A stretch of 64,000 nt of DNA from Selaginella tamariscina (Eukaryota; Streptophyta; Lycopodiopsida; Selaginellales; Selaginellaceae): contig PUQB01000246.1 of assembly GCA_003024785.1 (NCBI GenBank), forward strand, positions 124,001 to 188,000, given 5' to 3'. A program made the position numbers and the translations under genes. Below are positions 11,400-28,610 of this stretch, piece after piece (the first letter of the stretch is position 1; each line of letters starts with the position of its first letter). The notes beneath the pieces were generated by a model. The model worked only from the letters and a program-made list of their open reading frames with translations, was not told the origin of the DNA and searched no databases.

Positions 11400-13600
11400 A
11401 GGGGAAAGGGTAAGAGAAAAGGGTTTAAGGGTGTTTTGATTTTGGAGAAGTGTAAATAGAATTACCGGTGATCATTCATAAAAAGAGTGAAGGAAAACAG
11501 GTGTTATTTTTCGGCGTATTCTTTTTTCTTTTTCTTTTTGATTTTTTTTGTATTGATTTTCATTCATTTACAGAGTTCGAAAGCTCTTTTCTAGTGATGG
11601 TAAACAAATTTACCATTATATATTTTAAATATGGTTTTATTAGGAGATAATTGTTAATTTAACATACATATAAATGTATGTAACTAATAATATGAGATAT
11701 TCATATATATATATATATATTATATCATATTTAACTTAGAGATCTACTCTTTTAATATTTAACTAGTTTTTATTTAAGACTTGCAATTTTGAAATTAAAA
11801 TCAACTTACAAAGTTAAATTGAAATGATGGACAAACCAACGGACACAGAGTCTTTTTAATTTTTACTATATATACACACAAATATTAAATTACAAATTAT
11901 CTCTAATAATAACTTAGATTCTTATAATTATAATATATAATAGCTGTTGAGTGAATTTTTAACTTTATGCGTAAGATACTGTATATACGTATATACGTAT
12001 GTGTATATACACATATACATAGTGACACATGGGTGGTGATCTGGCCCATGTGTTAGTGCCACGTGTGCATATGTGCATGTGGCAGAAGGTTTTTTTGTAT
12101 ATAAGCAAGGTTTTTGTAGCTGAATAAGTATCACATTTTGTACATATTTATCTGTTTTTCATACGAATATTTATACATAATTGTGAAGAGCTTAATGTTA
12201 AATATAAATTATTTAAATATTATTATTGTGAATATGTTAATTTTAGATGCTTTTAAAACTACGAATTTCTGGCCCCTTTTTAGTACATGTGTAAAAAATA
12301 TAAGGGAAATTAGTATTTACCCTAATTCTCAAGGGGTTTTTTTGTGTGTAATGCTCAAAATTAGTGTAATTTGTTCTGTTGGTGATGTATATTCATTTGT
12401 GTGTGGGTACATTCAGAGGATTACATACTTGTACTGCTCAGTTTAAGGAATTTACAAAGAATTTTAAAATTTTTCCTCATGTCATAGCAAGTAGGCATCC
12501 TAATCCCTCTGAAATACTGTTGGAATAAGAGGGGTTGTTTATTCATGTAATTATATATTATGCTAGAAAACTTAATTATTAATTCACTATTCTAGATAAT
12601 CTGAGTTTAAAGCATATACATAATTTTTGAACATTTACATACACATTTGTGTGTGTGTATGATACATTTTATGTGCGAGAATGTGAAATATAAATTGTTT
12701 ACATTATTTTACCAACCTACTGAAATATTTAATTAATATTTAATTTGAATTATTGGAAATGTTAACGAACGTCTATAAGTATCATATTGTACGACTACAC
12801 ACGCACACACATTTTATGCATATATACTCTACACAAAGAATGTACACATATAACCACAGTCATGTGTGTCTTTGTGTGTGTGTTACATTCATTTATGTTA
12901 AACTGTCCGTAAATTGCTTAGATGATTATGCTAAGTATCTTAATTTAGTTAAAGTATATCTTTATAATTTTTATATTAAAAATAATTAATTAAGTTTACA
13001 TATATGATTACATGAATAAACTCTATATAATCACAAGTGTATATTAGTTTACATAAGAATATATAGCCATATATGTACCCTGTGTGTGTATGTGTGTGTC
13101 TACATGCCTATACACATTAAAAGCTTAAAGCAAACACATATATAATCATAATTTAATATTATTGCCTACGTTAATGAACAAGTTTTATGCTTAATTAATC
13201 ATGTTAAAATGTATTAATATCGATTTAATTATATGTAAAGTATCAGATCATATTTATATAACTTTGTAACATTTTATGCATAATTTGTGGGAGTTAATTA
13301 AAAATTCACACTGTTGCATGATTTAAATTAATCAAGTACTGATTTAAATATTTTATTTTATATATCAAAAGTTATTAATGAACCAATTTTCAGATAGTTT
13401 ATTTAAATTGAATTAATCTGGTTTAGTAGTTATTTATACATATTAATTAGGAGCATAATCTTAAAAGGAAATATTTTGTTTTTTTGATAAATAAATTTAA
13501 AAGTTCACTATATGGTTAATACACGCTGGACACGCACACACTTCTACTTATGTCTGTGTTTTACACACACACACACATTATATATTATATTAAGAAAAGT
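11400..13600. other. Intergenic AT-rich DNA, no gene seen
   Basis: AT-rich sequence with scattered (CA)n/(GT)n runs and short (AT)n tracts. Neither strand shows a conserved domain or RNA gene that I can support. Confidence 0.6.
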
Positions 13601-13604
13601 TAAA

Positions 13605-13740
13605 CTAACTTACTAAGTATAAGACATACCAGGTTAGTTGTTAAGTAATATGGTACAATATGATGGTAAACCCACTCTTAGGTAAATGTCCATCTTCAAA
13701 GTATAACTAAACATAAAGAATTAATTTAATTAAGAAATAC
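13605..13740 (-). pseudogene. Decayed duplicate of the SGF29 terminal exon and flank
   Basis: The block AAGTATAAGACATACCAGGT...TGGTACAATATGATGGTAAA matches 14405-14600, the SGF29 last exon and its 3' flank. The copy keeps CTCTTAGGTAAATGTCCATC (the LPKR-coding part, reversed) but lacks the middle of the exon, including the stop region, and the DDDEE codons. It lies about 800-860 bp downstream of the working exon. Confidence 0.75.
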
Positions 13741-14473
13741 ATAAGTATTGTAAAGCAAGCACATGAAACGCATTTGTATATTACATATACATATATTTGT
13801 ATTTTTAAAATTAAATTATATCTTAATGTTTTATTATTTTATTATAATTTATAATTTACATTATCTTTGGTTATATATATAGAAAGAGACACACACACGT
13901 TGAGTGTATTGGCTAGTATATATTCACGTCTTAAGCCCGTGTGTACGCGTGTATGTTAGTGTCTGTTGAATTGGGAATTAATGAATCAAATAAATACTAA
14001 ATAATTTAAATGAGAAATGAATTTAAGTTAAATATTATTTAATAATAATAAATAGATAAAGCATTTAAATGGAAATTAATCTGATTCAGTACGTTTTAAT
14101 GAGAATTAAATGAACATGGGATATAATGAATTTAATGATAATTATTTAACACAATTAATATTAAAACTGTAAACAGTTTAATTATCATTGTCTTAAAGAG
14201 AACTTACATAATCAGTTAACTTGGTAAAAATCATTTGTCCCATGTACATAGTAACGCACATACACTCTTCTCCTGCATTATACAAAGTTAAATATTCATA
14301 TGTACGCTAAACTCCCTATATATAAAACCATCACTTTATTATAGATCAAATATACATTAAACATTACATTATATATTATAAATATGCAAAATTTAAATAA
14401 TTATTGAAGTATAAGACGTACCCGGTTAGTTGTTAAGTAATATGGTACAACATGATGGTAAACTCCGGTTTTA

Positions 14474-17432
<2,959 letters not shown>

Positions 17433-18300
17433 ACTCACGCACACATACACACACGCACGCGCGCGCACGCTCCCCCGATATACAGGCACAAATATATATG
17501 TATGCGTATGTATCTATACATGCTCTAAGTATCCTAATAGTACATTCTTGGAATCTTATTATCGGCGTTATATATCCTGCCACATGGCGCTCCGATCCGA
17601 CGGTCAGGGAGTGTCGTATACACATACTATTGTTTTATATATTAATTATATATATTTAACATATATACTCTTAAAATTTCATAATTATATATTCTCAAAT
17701 TTTTATAAATTATATTTTACCCTAAAAAATTATATTTACATAATATACTTATCAAAGAAGTCAAACAATATAATTTTAATTCTGCAGTTAGCATAAGATT
17801 TTAATCATTAATAAAAAATTAAAAAATAATTAAAATTCTTATTTAAGCAAATTCAGTATTAATTACTTTAATTAAATTTTAATAATATATTCTTGTTATA
17901 TTTTTTATTTTGAAATGAAATAAAATAATATGAATTAAAGATATAAAGTTGATTTTAAAAAAGAACATAATAAAAAGAATGACGCATGATTACTCAAAGA
18001 TATCATTTCTGTATGCGCACACACAACGCATAAACAACAAGTGTGTGTGTGTGTGTGTGTGTGTATAAAACAAATATATATATGTCATAATCTTGTAAGT
18101 AAAAACATTATATTATAATATTTAATTGTGTTGGAGTTATTACTACAAATTATAAATTAATATTAAAATTATATTTATTTTTTAAACATATTAATAAATT
18201 TCAAAGTAAAAACGTAATTTTAAAACTTCATAAATAATATATGTAATTTCCCATAACATTATATACACACAAGATCCCCAGCATATTCATGAGATATACG
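17433..18300. other. Intergenic region upstream of SGF29
   Basis: A (CA/GC)n run at 17440-17470, an ATCCGACGGTCAGGGAG motif at about 17594, then AT-rich DNA with one (GT)n run at 18040. No gene seen. Confidence 0.55.
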
Positions 18301-18304
18301 TTTA

Positions 18305-18906
18305 TCAAACGAGTGTGTACGTTCCAGATTTAACATAATGCAGCTTGCAATCCGCTCCGTACATCCAGGAGATCATCCTGACCGTGCGATGATCCACCAC
18401 CCAATGCACAACCAAGGCATGGTCCTTACCTACACAGGTTCTTTGGGGCAACACAGTGAAGTTATAAGGCATATACACCAGAGAATATTCCTCTTCGACT
18501 TCCTTCTTCACACCACATTTGAACCCTGTCCATTCCGCTTCCTGCTCTATCATACTCAGCCCTGTATATAACAGTTCATCTTAGTAGCTTGTATGTGTAC
18601 ACACTATATACTATATGCACAGGCACGCACACGTGTATGTGTATGTGTGTATGTGTGTACTGACCAACAGTTAAGATTATTTCATGTCCAACGAATCTCC
18701 CTTTGGTTCTTCGCGGGATTCTTCAAGGTTTTGTATTGCTTTCTGTTGGTCCCATACTTCCCCATTCCACGTCGGATCGGGCTTCTCCTCAGAGCTTCTT
18801 GCCTCCTCTAACATGAGAGCTGCCCCCATTTTGCCTTGTTTATCGTATCCAACAATTACAGGAGCTCTCCCATCTTTTCCTGCAATTTATACATATATAA
18901 GACACA

Positions 18907-18964
<58 letters not shown>

Positions 18965-19480
18965 CCTGGGAGCATAAAATGGACTTCACCGAACATGACC
19001 TCATTCGGTTAATGTCTAACTGGAGCCAGCCAAGGTCTCCATTTGGGAACTGCAGCATTCTGAAGTCGTCCTTGTTAGGATGCAGAATTCCATTTGGTAA
19101 GCTGTGTGTATGTTCTTCCATTATCCAAGGCCCATATTCCCACCCATGTAGCTCGCTCCCATCCACAGCAAACCATTGATTCCTACATAGAACTTGTTTT
19201 TTTGTATATGCATATACACACACACATATATGCTGTATGTGTGTGTGTGTTACCTGTGGAAGACCCTTGTTCTTTCGTGATTATCAGCACGCAGGGATCT
19301 AATACAGCGATTTGCCTTGACATATGAAGGGGATTCGAAGGGCTGCCAGAGAACCCAAATTCCATGCCAATTCTTCCAGTGGTTCAGATCGTTCCACACC
19401 CACATATCGTGGGGTGTGAGCTGCGTCTTCTTCACCTCCTCTGAGCCGCATCTCTTTGTATCCGGAACCATATCCACAAT
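18305..19480 (-). CDS. Conserved protein, calycin/DUF3598-like (tentative)
   Basis: Minus-strand exons with sound splice sites: MWVWNDLNHWKNWHGIWVLW..NHERTRVFHR (19480-19256), NQWFAVDGSELHGWEYGPWI..LDINRMRSCSVKSI (19183-18968), GKDGRAPVIVGYDKQGKMGA..EESREEPKG and RFVGHEIILTV (18882-18662), and MIEQEAEWTGFKCGVKKEVE..HALVVHWVVD..SGTYTLV with the stop at 18305. The Trp-rich start (NWHGIW), the LIHP-like ILHPN and the closing VVHW..SW block resemble the lipocalin-like DUF3598 family of plants and cyanobacteria. I recognise the pattern but cannot confirm it. One base appears lost near 18700, shifting KG/RFVGHE. The 5' exon, which could hold a transit peptide, is not found. Confidence 0.6.
18912..18962. 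repeat. (CT)n(CA)n compound microsatellite inside an intron
   Basis: Fifty bp of CT then CA dinucleotides. On the gene strand the intron opens directly with (GT)n followed by (GA)n, so the donor GT sits in the repeat. Confidence 0.85.
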
Positions 19481-19539
19481 AATGTATTGCAGTTAACTTA
19501 AACCTTAATACATAAATGGGTATACTCTCAGACACACAT

Positions 19540-19559
19540 ACACACACACGCACGCACGC

Positions 19560-19601
<42 letters not shown>

Positions 19602-19781
19602 TATATATATATATATGACAAAGCAACGGTGGATTCAATGGATGTGTATTCTTCCACGTAAGGTTTACGTGTCTATCAAAACAAGTGAAAGTTACCCCTA
19701 GAATATTCGAGAATTAGTCACTAGAATATGCTAGTTTTGAAGGGAATTTTCCCTATAAAATATGAATTTAAAAATATTAAG

Positions 19782-19833
<52 letters not shown>

Positions 19834-19865
19834 ATATATATATATATATATAATATATATTTCAT
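19540..19865. repeat. (CA)n and long (AT)n tracts
   Basis: (CA)n at 19541-19600, a short (AT)n, then about 75 bp of (AT)n at 19783-19860. The tracts form the border between the host genes and the transposon-rich block to the right. Confidence 0.85.
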
Positions 19866-20083
19866 TAACTACTCCATTTTATATTTTCAAGTTTTATTAT
19901 TAGGATTTTACTCTGAACTTTAAAAATAGGATTACATCAAATTTTCAGTAAATTATAAAAATATTTAATAGTTGATTGACATGTACAGATATATGTAAAA
20001 TATAAATATAAAAACTATATATTTATAAAAAAAATTAAAAGTTTTTGATTTAAGATTGGTTGTTATTAGTTTCTTATTAAGTA

Positions 20084-20116
20084 GAATTTATTAGCTTTTT
20101 ATATATTGAAAACTAG
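20084..20116. repeat. 33-bp direct repeat, copy 1
   Basis: The sequence starting GAATTTATTAGC and ending GAAAACTAG recurs without change at 20612-20644, inside the left LTR of the adjacent fossil. Confidence 0.8.
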
Positions 20117-20388
20117 GATAACATTAAGGAGGACAAGACATTAACATACCTACCATCACCTACCTTAAATATATGTCCATATTAGTTCCACAAAGTAATA
20201 ATAATGTTACTTTTGCTAAATTAAATCTTCTTACCAACATAATTGACTTAACAGAAAGGTACAAGTAACATCTGCTAGACAAGATGAATTCATGAAATGG
20301 TTAATAAAGTTGAATCCACTTATCAAAAATTCTAAGTATTATCCTAAAATGGAATTCATTAGTGCATATGTTATAGATTAAATATGTT

Positions 20389-23300
20389 TGTCACAACCTT
20401 GTTAAGGGTGATTGAAAAATGAAAGAATACAAATAAAATAGAAAAAAGAAATGTATTAAATAGAGAATTAAAGAAATAAATATGAAATTTGACAGAAAAA
20501 CCAAATGAAATGAAAACTTAAACAATTGATAAGGAAAATGATAACTTAAGAAAACTTAATAGGAGGCTTTTTATATAATGACACATTGGCAATCAAATTG
20601 GCTCCAACAATGAATTTATTAGCTTTTTATATATTGAAAACTAGTTGAAATTGAAAGTGTAATTGATAATGACACTTGCGGTGGAATTGATAATGATTTT
20701 AGGTCGTGGGTTTGAATATCCCAATGCACCTACCTAATGAAATTATGACATCACCCCCCTTTGCCAAGACAAGCACCATGCATTTGAGGACTTGGCTTAC
20801 TAGGATATTGATGATGAAAGGCAACTACAAAATCTGAAATGTTACAAACTTTGTTGATAGATTCCCAACTACTTGGTGGATAACAAAACCAACACAAGAT
20901 AATATAGGTGTCTATTTTTGAAGTTTGGAGTCAAGGATGGCAGTAACTTCAAATTTAGGTTCATCGGCAACTCGTCCCATCTTAGTTGGAGGATGTATGG
21001 TTCAAATAGAGAATCGTGGAAAATAAGATGGAGTTGCACAATTGGTGATAACTTGAGTTGGTAAGTTACTAAATGTTCACTTAAGAATCAAAACCTAATT
21101 GTTGGTAGTCCAATTATCACAAGGTAGCGTGGAAGACCAATGACACCGAAGAAGCAAAACCTTGTCACCTTGTTAAAACTATGGTCTTGGTTATCGAAAG
21201 ATTGATATGTTGTGTGGGTAAGCTTCTCAAGCACAAGCAAGGTGGTGATGAATATCCTTGTGAACTAACTAGAGTCATTTAACCCATCATCAGTGATAAT
21301 AGGACCAACGTGGATGAATACCTTAAGTGTCATGTTATGAGAAATAAAAACCACAGCTTTAAGGTTTGAATTGTTCTTTCCATTTGAAGATGGTGTGCGG
21401 TTGAAAACTTTCCTTGATGTTAAGCAACTTGAGAAAAACATGCTAGAACTGGAATATAAATTGTGGTCTCGATCACTAATGACATTTAGTAACCCATGGA
21501 GATGGAAAATCTCCTATAAACTAGATTTACTACATCTACACCTATGAAGGACTTATAACATGGTTAAAAGTGTGTCATCTTTGAGAATATGTCCACAATG
21601 ATAAAAACTGTATCAAAATTGTGATAAATATTGAAATTTGTGAGAAAAACCATAGAGATGGATTTCCATGATTGCTTAACAATTGAAAGAGGCTAAAGAA
21701 GACTAGTTGGGTAATGTTGAGGCTTTGTTTATTAACATGTGTCACAAGATCGAACAAATTCTTAACGTACCTTCACATGTGGTAATTAGAAAAGTCAATT
21801 GTACCAGCTCCATTGTCTTTCAAATTCTAAAGTGTCCAGTCGTATGAGAGTCATGACAAACCTGGACAACTCGAAGGCGAGGTTCTCATTCTAGTACATA
21901 GAGTTGGAATGATGATACAAGAGGTCATCGCACAAGTGTTACTCCACATAGCATGTGTGGTGATCACATCCCACACAAAGTCTTCTAATGACTAGGCCAC
22001 CTCAATTTGATTGGTCAGCTCATCGAGTGGAGTTGGAAACGGCAATAATGCCATAGCTTAAGCAATTATAATAAGAAGGACTTGCTTTAATTGTTGAAGA
22101 TTGGGTCATTAGGAACATGTGCACATGAGAGTGCATACCTTATTGTGGAGACGGCCCGACCAATGCATAATTGTGAAAATGAAACGTGGAAGTGATAAAG
22201 CCCATTGTGCTGTGATGATTCAGAAAAACGCATGTTTGCCAGTATTGAAGATCATTGTACACACAATCACGACATGCGAATGAACCCTCCAGATAATGAC
22301 GTCACTAAAAAAAATCCATGATTGACAATAACTCCATGTCGAAGATGTCATAGTTAATCTCTGTTAGTGTGAATTTCCATGAGTAGAATGCAACTGGATG
22401 TAACACGTTGTCAAAGCCTCCTACAATAAAACATCACTATCGTATAATTTGAAGCATTAACTTTCACGAAGTATGGTAATATAGATTTGAATGAACCAAG
22501 ATTAAGCAGAGATGAACACTGATTTCAAGAATTGAAATGCATTTAACTTCAACATACCACTAAAATAATATGTTTTTAACAATTAATTTGGTCAGTGGCA
22601 ATGTAATCTTCATGAAATCCTTGATGAAGCATTGATAGAAGTTAACAATCCAAAAAACACTACATTTCGTATACACACTTGGGTTGCTCCCAACCAAGAA
22701 TAGTTTAAATCTTTGGGATTCATTTGAACATTTTGTAGAGATGAAGTAACCCATAAACTCTACCTCTGATTGGTTAAAGAGCACTTCTTTAGCTTAGTAA
22801 CAACCCATGCTTTCGGAGTCTTTGCAACACCTATAGTATCTGCTAATCATGTTTTTCAAAGAATATCAATATGTCATTAAGATAAATAATAACAAATAAA
22901 TCAAGAAGTCATTAAAGATGTCATTTACCATGTGTTGAAAAATAATTGGAGCATTCATGAGACCAAAATGCATAACAATATACTCAAAATGTCCATAGTG
23001 AGTATGAAAAGCGATCTTCCACTCATCTCTTTCACATATCTTGATAAGGTTGTATGCTCTATGTAAGCCGATTTTGGTAAAGAAGCGTGCTTCAAAAGTA
23101 ACTCTAGCATCTCTGGGATTAATGGCAAAGGGTGCCAATTCTAACTAATGAACATTATAATTAAAATGGGAATGATACATGAAAATGGAATATAAAAAAA
23201 AAACTTTGATTAATATTTACATATTAATTATTAATATTTTAAACATACATTTTAAAAATATTTTTTCTTTAAACATATATTATTCTAAAAATTATTTTTT

Positions 23301-25640
23301 ATATTAAAAATACTAATTAAATAATTAAAATTGTTAATTATTAAGAAAATGGGACTATACACATTCCCATTTTAGTTACAACTATAATACTATGATTCTG
23401 TGATAGTCACAATATGTAAAGACTTTTGTCTTTCTTGGAGACAAAGAAAATTGGGGTACCGCTAGTGAACGCGAGTGGTAAATAAAATCAATAGAACATA
23501 TGCCTGTAGTGTCTCCAATTATGTAAATGAAAGGCCATAGATTGGTCCATTTGGAGGTTGTATTAGATTAATGGGGTAATTGTATGGGTGGTGATGATAG
23601 TTTTGTTACCTTCTTCTAGTCAAACACATTTGCAAAGACTTGGTACTTGTTGGGAAGCACCATTGGAACCTTCTCTATAGACATGTTGAATGGATGAAGA
23701 GTGACAACAAACGCAAAGTGGGATCATGTCGACTAGCATCACAAAACTACGTATGAAATGCTAATCATTGATTATAAAAGCAGAGGAAGAAATGCATTAA
23801 TGATACCTTAGAGTTGTGCAAATTGTATGTCTTCCAATCAATAACAAGGCTTGTCAGTTGCAACCACGAAAGTTCAAGGATGATTGGGCATTCAAAGATG
23901 AAATTAGGTTGAAGAAGATGACATAATAAAATATATACTAGATTTGATCGATCACAACTTGAGTCAAGCAGGTTCACAAGTTGGCTTCAAGACAATACCA
24001 TGGAAAACATCAAACTCCCTATTATTGAAATTTGCATTTGTTACACTACTCCATGAGTCCCTTGCAAGAGATTGTAGACCATGAAGATTTGACTTGAACA
24101 TTTATGTAAATGTTTAATAGTCATATATGATGGAATGGAACTTAAGTGTTCAAGAGTTGAAACAACTTTATTTACTAGTCGAACGATTCCTACTGATTGG
24201 TTCTCGTTATTTCCCGATTATACAACTTAATCACAACATGGGCTTGATGACTAGGAGTATGATTTGGATGTGGAACAATGCTTTAAATTGTGGTTTAGAT
24301 CTCCATAATATTAATATAGATTGTTGTCGATTTGGTGTTGTCTCTCAACAATTGAAAGTCATTGATAACAACAATTGTTTAGCTCCATCAGTTCATGTGC
24401 ATTCCTTCTCCTTCGTGGGTAATGGCAAGAATAATGTTGTGGAGAAACTCCATGCCTTTTGGAGATGATTGGCCGATGTGAGAGAGGTGGGATCTGGTTG
24501 GCACAATAACAAATCTTTAATATCATTTTGCAAACCAGTTCCCGTAAGGCTGCATCATCCCAAGGAATATCAACAACAATCATTTGGAACTTAGTTGCAT
24601 ATGCCATTGCTAACCTTGATCCTTTGTGAAGCTGTTGGACTTTGTTGATAGTGGTGCATTCTTGATTTGTGTCATTAAACATATTTATAAAATGCTACTT
24701 AAACTTTGTAAAACTTTAAAGGATTGGGTCATGGTTTTCAAATAGTGCAACAAACCATGAAAGAGTGATTCCAGAAAGGAGGGAACCAACCAATCCCACC
24801 TTAGCAACATCAGTGGAATACTACTTTAGTTGCATAAGGACCTGCAATTTTACGAACCCATAGAATTCCAAACGAATCCTGGCTAGCATGCAATCTTTAA
24901 TTATAAAGGACTTACCATAGAGGAAGATGGTAAGTTACGAAGATGTTAAACTTCAGCCCTTAGTGCCTTATTGGCCTCCTTTGATGCCTAAAAAAACTTG
25001 CATATGATCAAGAGTCAATTGCATGTAACTTAAGCATTGTTCCAAAAGAGATGACATTTTTTTAGAGCGTTCAAACTATCACGACTTATCAATAATGATT
25101 AAAAAATAAAAGAATAAAAGTAAAATAGAAGAGAAATGTATTAAATAAAGAATTACAAAAATAATAATAATTAATTGAACAATCGAGAAGAATATTAAAT
25201 AAAGAAAATGGGGACTTGAAATACAGAATGAACTTGTTAGATTCTTCTTAATTTATGTTTATAGGCATCAAACTCTTTGCCTAAATCAAACCCTATTAAG
25301 GAGGTTGGGCTTCTTCCACTTGTTGAAACAATTATAAGGATGGTTTTCTAGAAGATTATTCTTAATCTTGTAATATACATCAACAAAGTCGATGTACTTG
25401 ACTAAAAGATGAACAACAAGTTTGTTGGAATTTGACTTAGGTGCTGGATTGATGACCACAACAAAGATCAATAAAGATCTTCATTACCTTCTTGAATGAA
25501 TTTCTTTAAGAAAATTGTGTTGATTTGGAATGATTTTGAAGTGAGGTTTAAAACTCAAAATTTAACTCCTCACACTGTAAACTAAAACACTACTTTCACT
25601 AATTGATGCTTGAGCTATGCAACTCAAACCATGACATGCG
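20389..25640 (-). mobile_element. Ty3/gypsy LTR retrotransposon fossil (minus), broken
   Basis: The left LTR (20389 to about 20750) opens TGTCACAACC and closes TTATGACA, with a C-rich complement of a polypurine tract next to it. A related right LTR begins near 25077 (TATCACGAC) and ends near 25640. A decayed primer-binding-like block (AGAGCGTTCAAAC) precedes it. Between them, on the minus strand, lie gag-like (24360-24680), protease-like (23765-23980) and reverse transcriptase (22560-23140) traces. The element is heavily broken, with well over ten breaks, and old: the LTRs are clearly diverged. The right end is approximate. Confidence 0.7.
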
Positions 25641-26990
25641 AAGGATAACATGTACTTATGATGACTGATCATGTTGAAGAAACACAAGAACTATTTCTCA
25701 ACGTGCCTAAATAACATCACATGAAGTAATATGTTAAGAATCCATAACTTGTAGGGAAACTTGTTTAAAGTGATTAACATTTCGGAACTCTATTTTTTTT
25801 AAAAATTTATTATTTAATTTAATTTAGGTTAGGTTTGGTTGACCTAATAATTATTATTTTAATACATATCAGCTTGTGCTGCAAATAACTCTAAAGTACA
25901 AATAAAATAGTTATTTATAAGACTTGGGTTGTTCAATCGAATGGTTACAATTTTAATTGGACTTAATAATTTAACTTCTCGTTGAGCTTGTTAAAAACCT
26001 AAAAGCATTTGTTCCTACTTAAGACTTGGAATTCTTCGTCTTGGCTTATTTATGTAGTTCATCACAATGTAACTTGGAGCATCACAATAAAGGCATATAC
26101 TCAATGTCCATAGTGTCAAGTTTGGATTGCCTCACACTCCATATAACTGAACTTCCAGCTAGAACTGAGACAAGAGTTATTGTCTATGCTACTATTGGCG
26201 ATGTTATTATTACCACATAAGTGTACTCAAGCCGTAATTGAGATGCCTAAAATTGCCTTGATGATGTTTAAATAATTGATTATCATATTGAAAGACATGA
26301 CTAATAACTTTGGTGAGGGATTTGGAATCTCAAGAGGATGTCTTTAACATTGTTGCATAACCCTTGTCAAAACACTTGTCTATTAAGACTTTTTCGTTAC
26401 ATCATACACTAAGGGATAGAACTCAAAAGCATAAACTTATGATGGCAAATCGTATTGATTGTTGTGCAAACACTATCAATGTCATAAAAAACGTTGTCCA
26501 TCATAGAAGAATTTTTCTCCACAAGGGTGACAAATTATGCATGTGTGATGTTAGTGAGTAATAAAAACTAATTTTTTGATTGGTCTTTATGATAGTAGTT
26601 AAGATTCATTTGCATAATGAAATGTATTTCAATGTATACATATGTATAATATTTGATGTTCAATAAGTTAACTTGGGCTCACAAGTAACATGAGCTTAAG
26701 AGCCTAACTTGGAGTTGTCGCATTTATTATTAAAGCTCATTCATTTGCCTCATTAATTTTTGACCTTTTCTATCTTACCACTTCTTGATGTTAATGAATT
26801 GTAGGTTTTTGCTTAATATTTTATTATTCTTCGTCAATAATCATTAGTTCTTTTGTTTCAAACTTGTGAATTTGGTGCATGAGTAATTTAATTTGAAGAA
26901 TAAGCAATTCAATATATAAACTTATGTATGTACATATGTGTGTTTATGCTTATATAGATTAATAAAACATATATCATGCGTTTTGTACAG
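25641..26990. other. AT-rich spacer, no gene recognised
   Basis: No conserved protein or RNA feature was recognised on either strand. Confidence 0.5.
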
Positions 26991-26992
26991 CA

Positions 26993-27650
26993 AAGAACAA
27001 AAAGGTCAAACACTTTAGAGCGTCTACAAGCGTTGGCTTTGCAATATAACCTTGCAGAGAATACATATATTAGCAATTGAGAAGCTTCGGCCGGTGTATA
27101 AAAAATGCCAAAATTGGTTAACAAACTTATTCTTCATATTGAAAAATGCCTCTCGAATTGACGTAAAGTTTCAAAAAAGCACAAAAACATATGATAATGT
27201 AAGTGTCTATATATGTGTTCCTATGATATTTAAGATGTATTCAACATGCACGTTAGAGTTATATAGAACTAGCTTACTTGTGTTCTCATGTATGCACACA
27301 TACATACACATAGTCCTTCCAAACATGTATCTAAATATATGCACAAGTATATTATAATATATATATATATATGTATGGGTGTGTGTGTGTGTGTGTTAAT
27401 GTTTGTAAGACATTTATGTTTCATGTATTTAATAGAATGGATGTTTAATATAAGTAGATATTCTTGGTCTATATATATATTATATAGTTGTTGTCCTTAG
27501 TTACATACATTGTAGAATATTACACACACACACACATCTTACTATATACATTAAGTAATATTTGCAGGGATTAGTTCAAGAAAAGAGAGATGTGGGAGTC
27601 CCTAAAAAGCTTGGAAGAAAGAAACGAGTGGGAAATGTCTATTGCTTTTA
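26993..27650 (+). pseudogene. Unrecognised gene remnant, two exon-like blocks
   Basis: After a TTTTGTACAG acceptor comes an exon-like block reading QRTKRSNTLERLQALALQYN and, in a second frame, IEKLRPVYKKCQNWLTN..RIDVKFQKSTKTYDN. It ends at a strong donor GTAAGTG at about 27199. The intron holds (AT)n(GT)n. After TATTTGCAG (27567) a short basic exon reads GLVQEKRDVGVPKKLGRKKR and stops at about 27652. This looks like the 3' end of a host gene between two transposon fossils. I do not know the family. One frame change in the first block suggests decay or an indel. Confidence 0.35.
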
Positions 27651-28359
27651 GTTCAATTAATGAATGCTTACAATTTCTATTAAGTAATAATGAATGCCTA
27701 GAGTTCTTATTAAGTGTAAAGAACCATAACTAAAAGCAATAAACAAACTTAAAAACAAATAAAATAAACTATATAAAAAACAATTGAAAATACTACTAAA
27801 TAAACAAAGGTAAAAATAAAACAATATTTTAAGGTACATTAACTACAATAACTACAAGGTAAGAAAATAAACCCATGTTTGACCCTTAGTATGTTAACTG
27901 CTTTTAGAAAAAATAAAGGCATGTTTACTAGGGATGTTTTTACCCTAAAAATGATAAAAATTAGGGGTTTACATTTTTTGATGATACTTTATCTCTAACA
28001 AAGTTAGAGGTTCTGCACAAATATGTGGAACAAACTTAGGCATTAGGATTTATTCAACATTCAAAGTCTCATGTTGTCACTCATATCTTCTTTGTTAAGA
28101 AGAATGATGAGAGTTTACATTTGGTTATTGATTACACAAGATCATGATCACAAATATGTTTTCATTGCCTTTTGATTTAGAACTTTTAAAACAGTTGTAA
28201 GGAGCACATGTGTTCATTAAAATTGATTTACAAGGAGCTTATAACATGGTCTGCATTTGGTTGGGCAATGATGGTGTCAAGCCACGATCCAGGAACTAGG
28301 AAGAGAGCAGGATTTCAAGAACAAGAATGCTTGACTCATAAGTAGAACAGAGAGCAGGA

Positions 28360-28610
28360 CAAGAACTAGGAACTTAGGAGCAAGACCATGCGCATAATAG
28401 GATCCAGGAGCAAGATAGGAACAGGATAGGATCCGGGAGCAAGACAGGAGCAGGACAGGACCCAGGAACAAGACAGGAGCAGGACAGGACCCAGGAACAA
28501 GACAGGAGCAGGACAGGATTTGGGAGTAAGACAGGAGCAGGACATGAACCAAGAGCAAGACAAGAGCATGAGGCAAAGAGCAAGACACGAACAAGACAAG
28601 AACAAGAATG
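28360..28610. repeat. AGGAGCAGGACAGGACCC-type minisatellite in the solo LTR
   Basis: Units of about 29-30 bp of ACAGGAGCAGGACAGGACCC type repeat with small changes. The array is expanded compared with the shorter LTR copies near 55.4 and 59.9 kb, and accounts for much of the length difference. Confidence 0.8.

Noticed and set aside
28277-28594. Minus-strand Cys/Leu/Ser-rich frames in the solo LTR
   Set aside because: Produced by the minisatellite; open in more than one frame.
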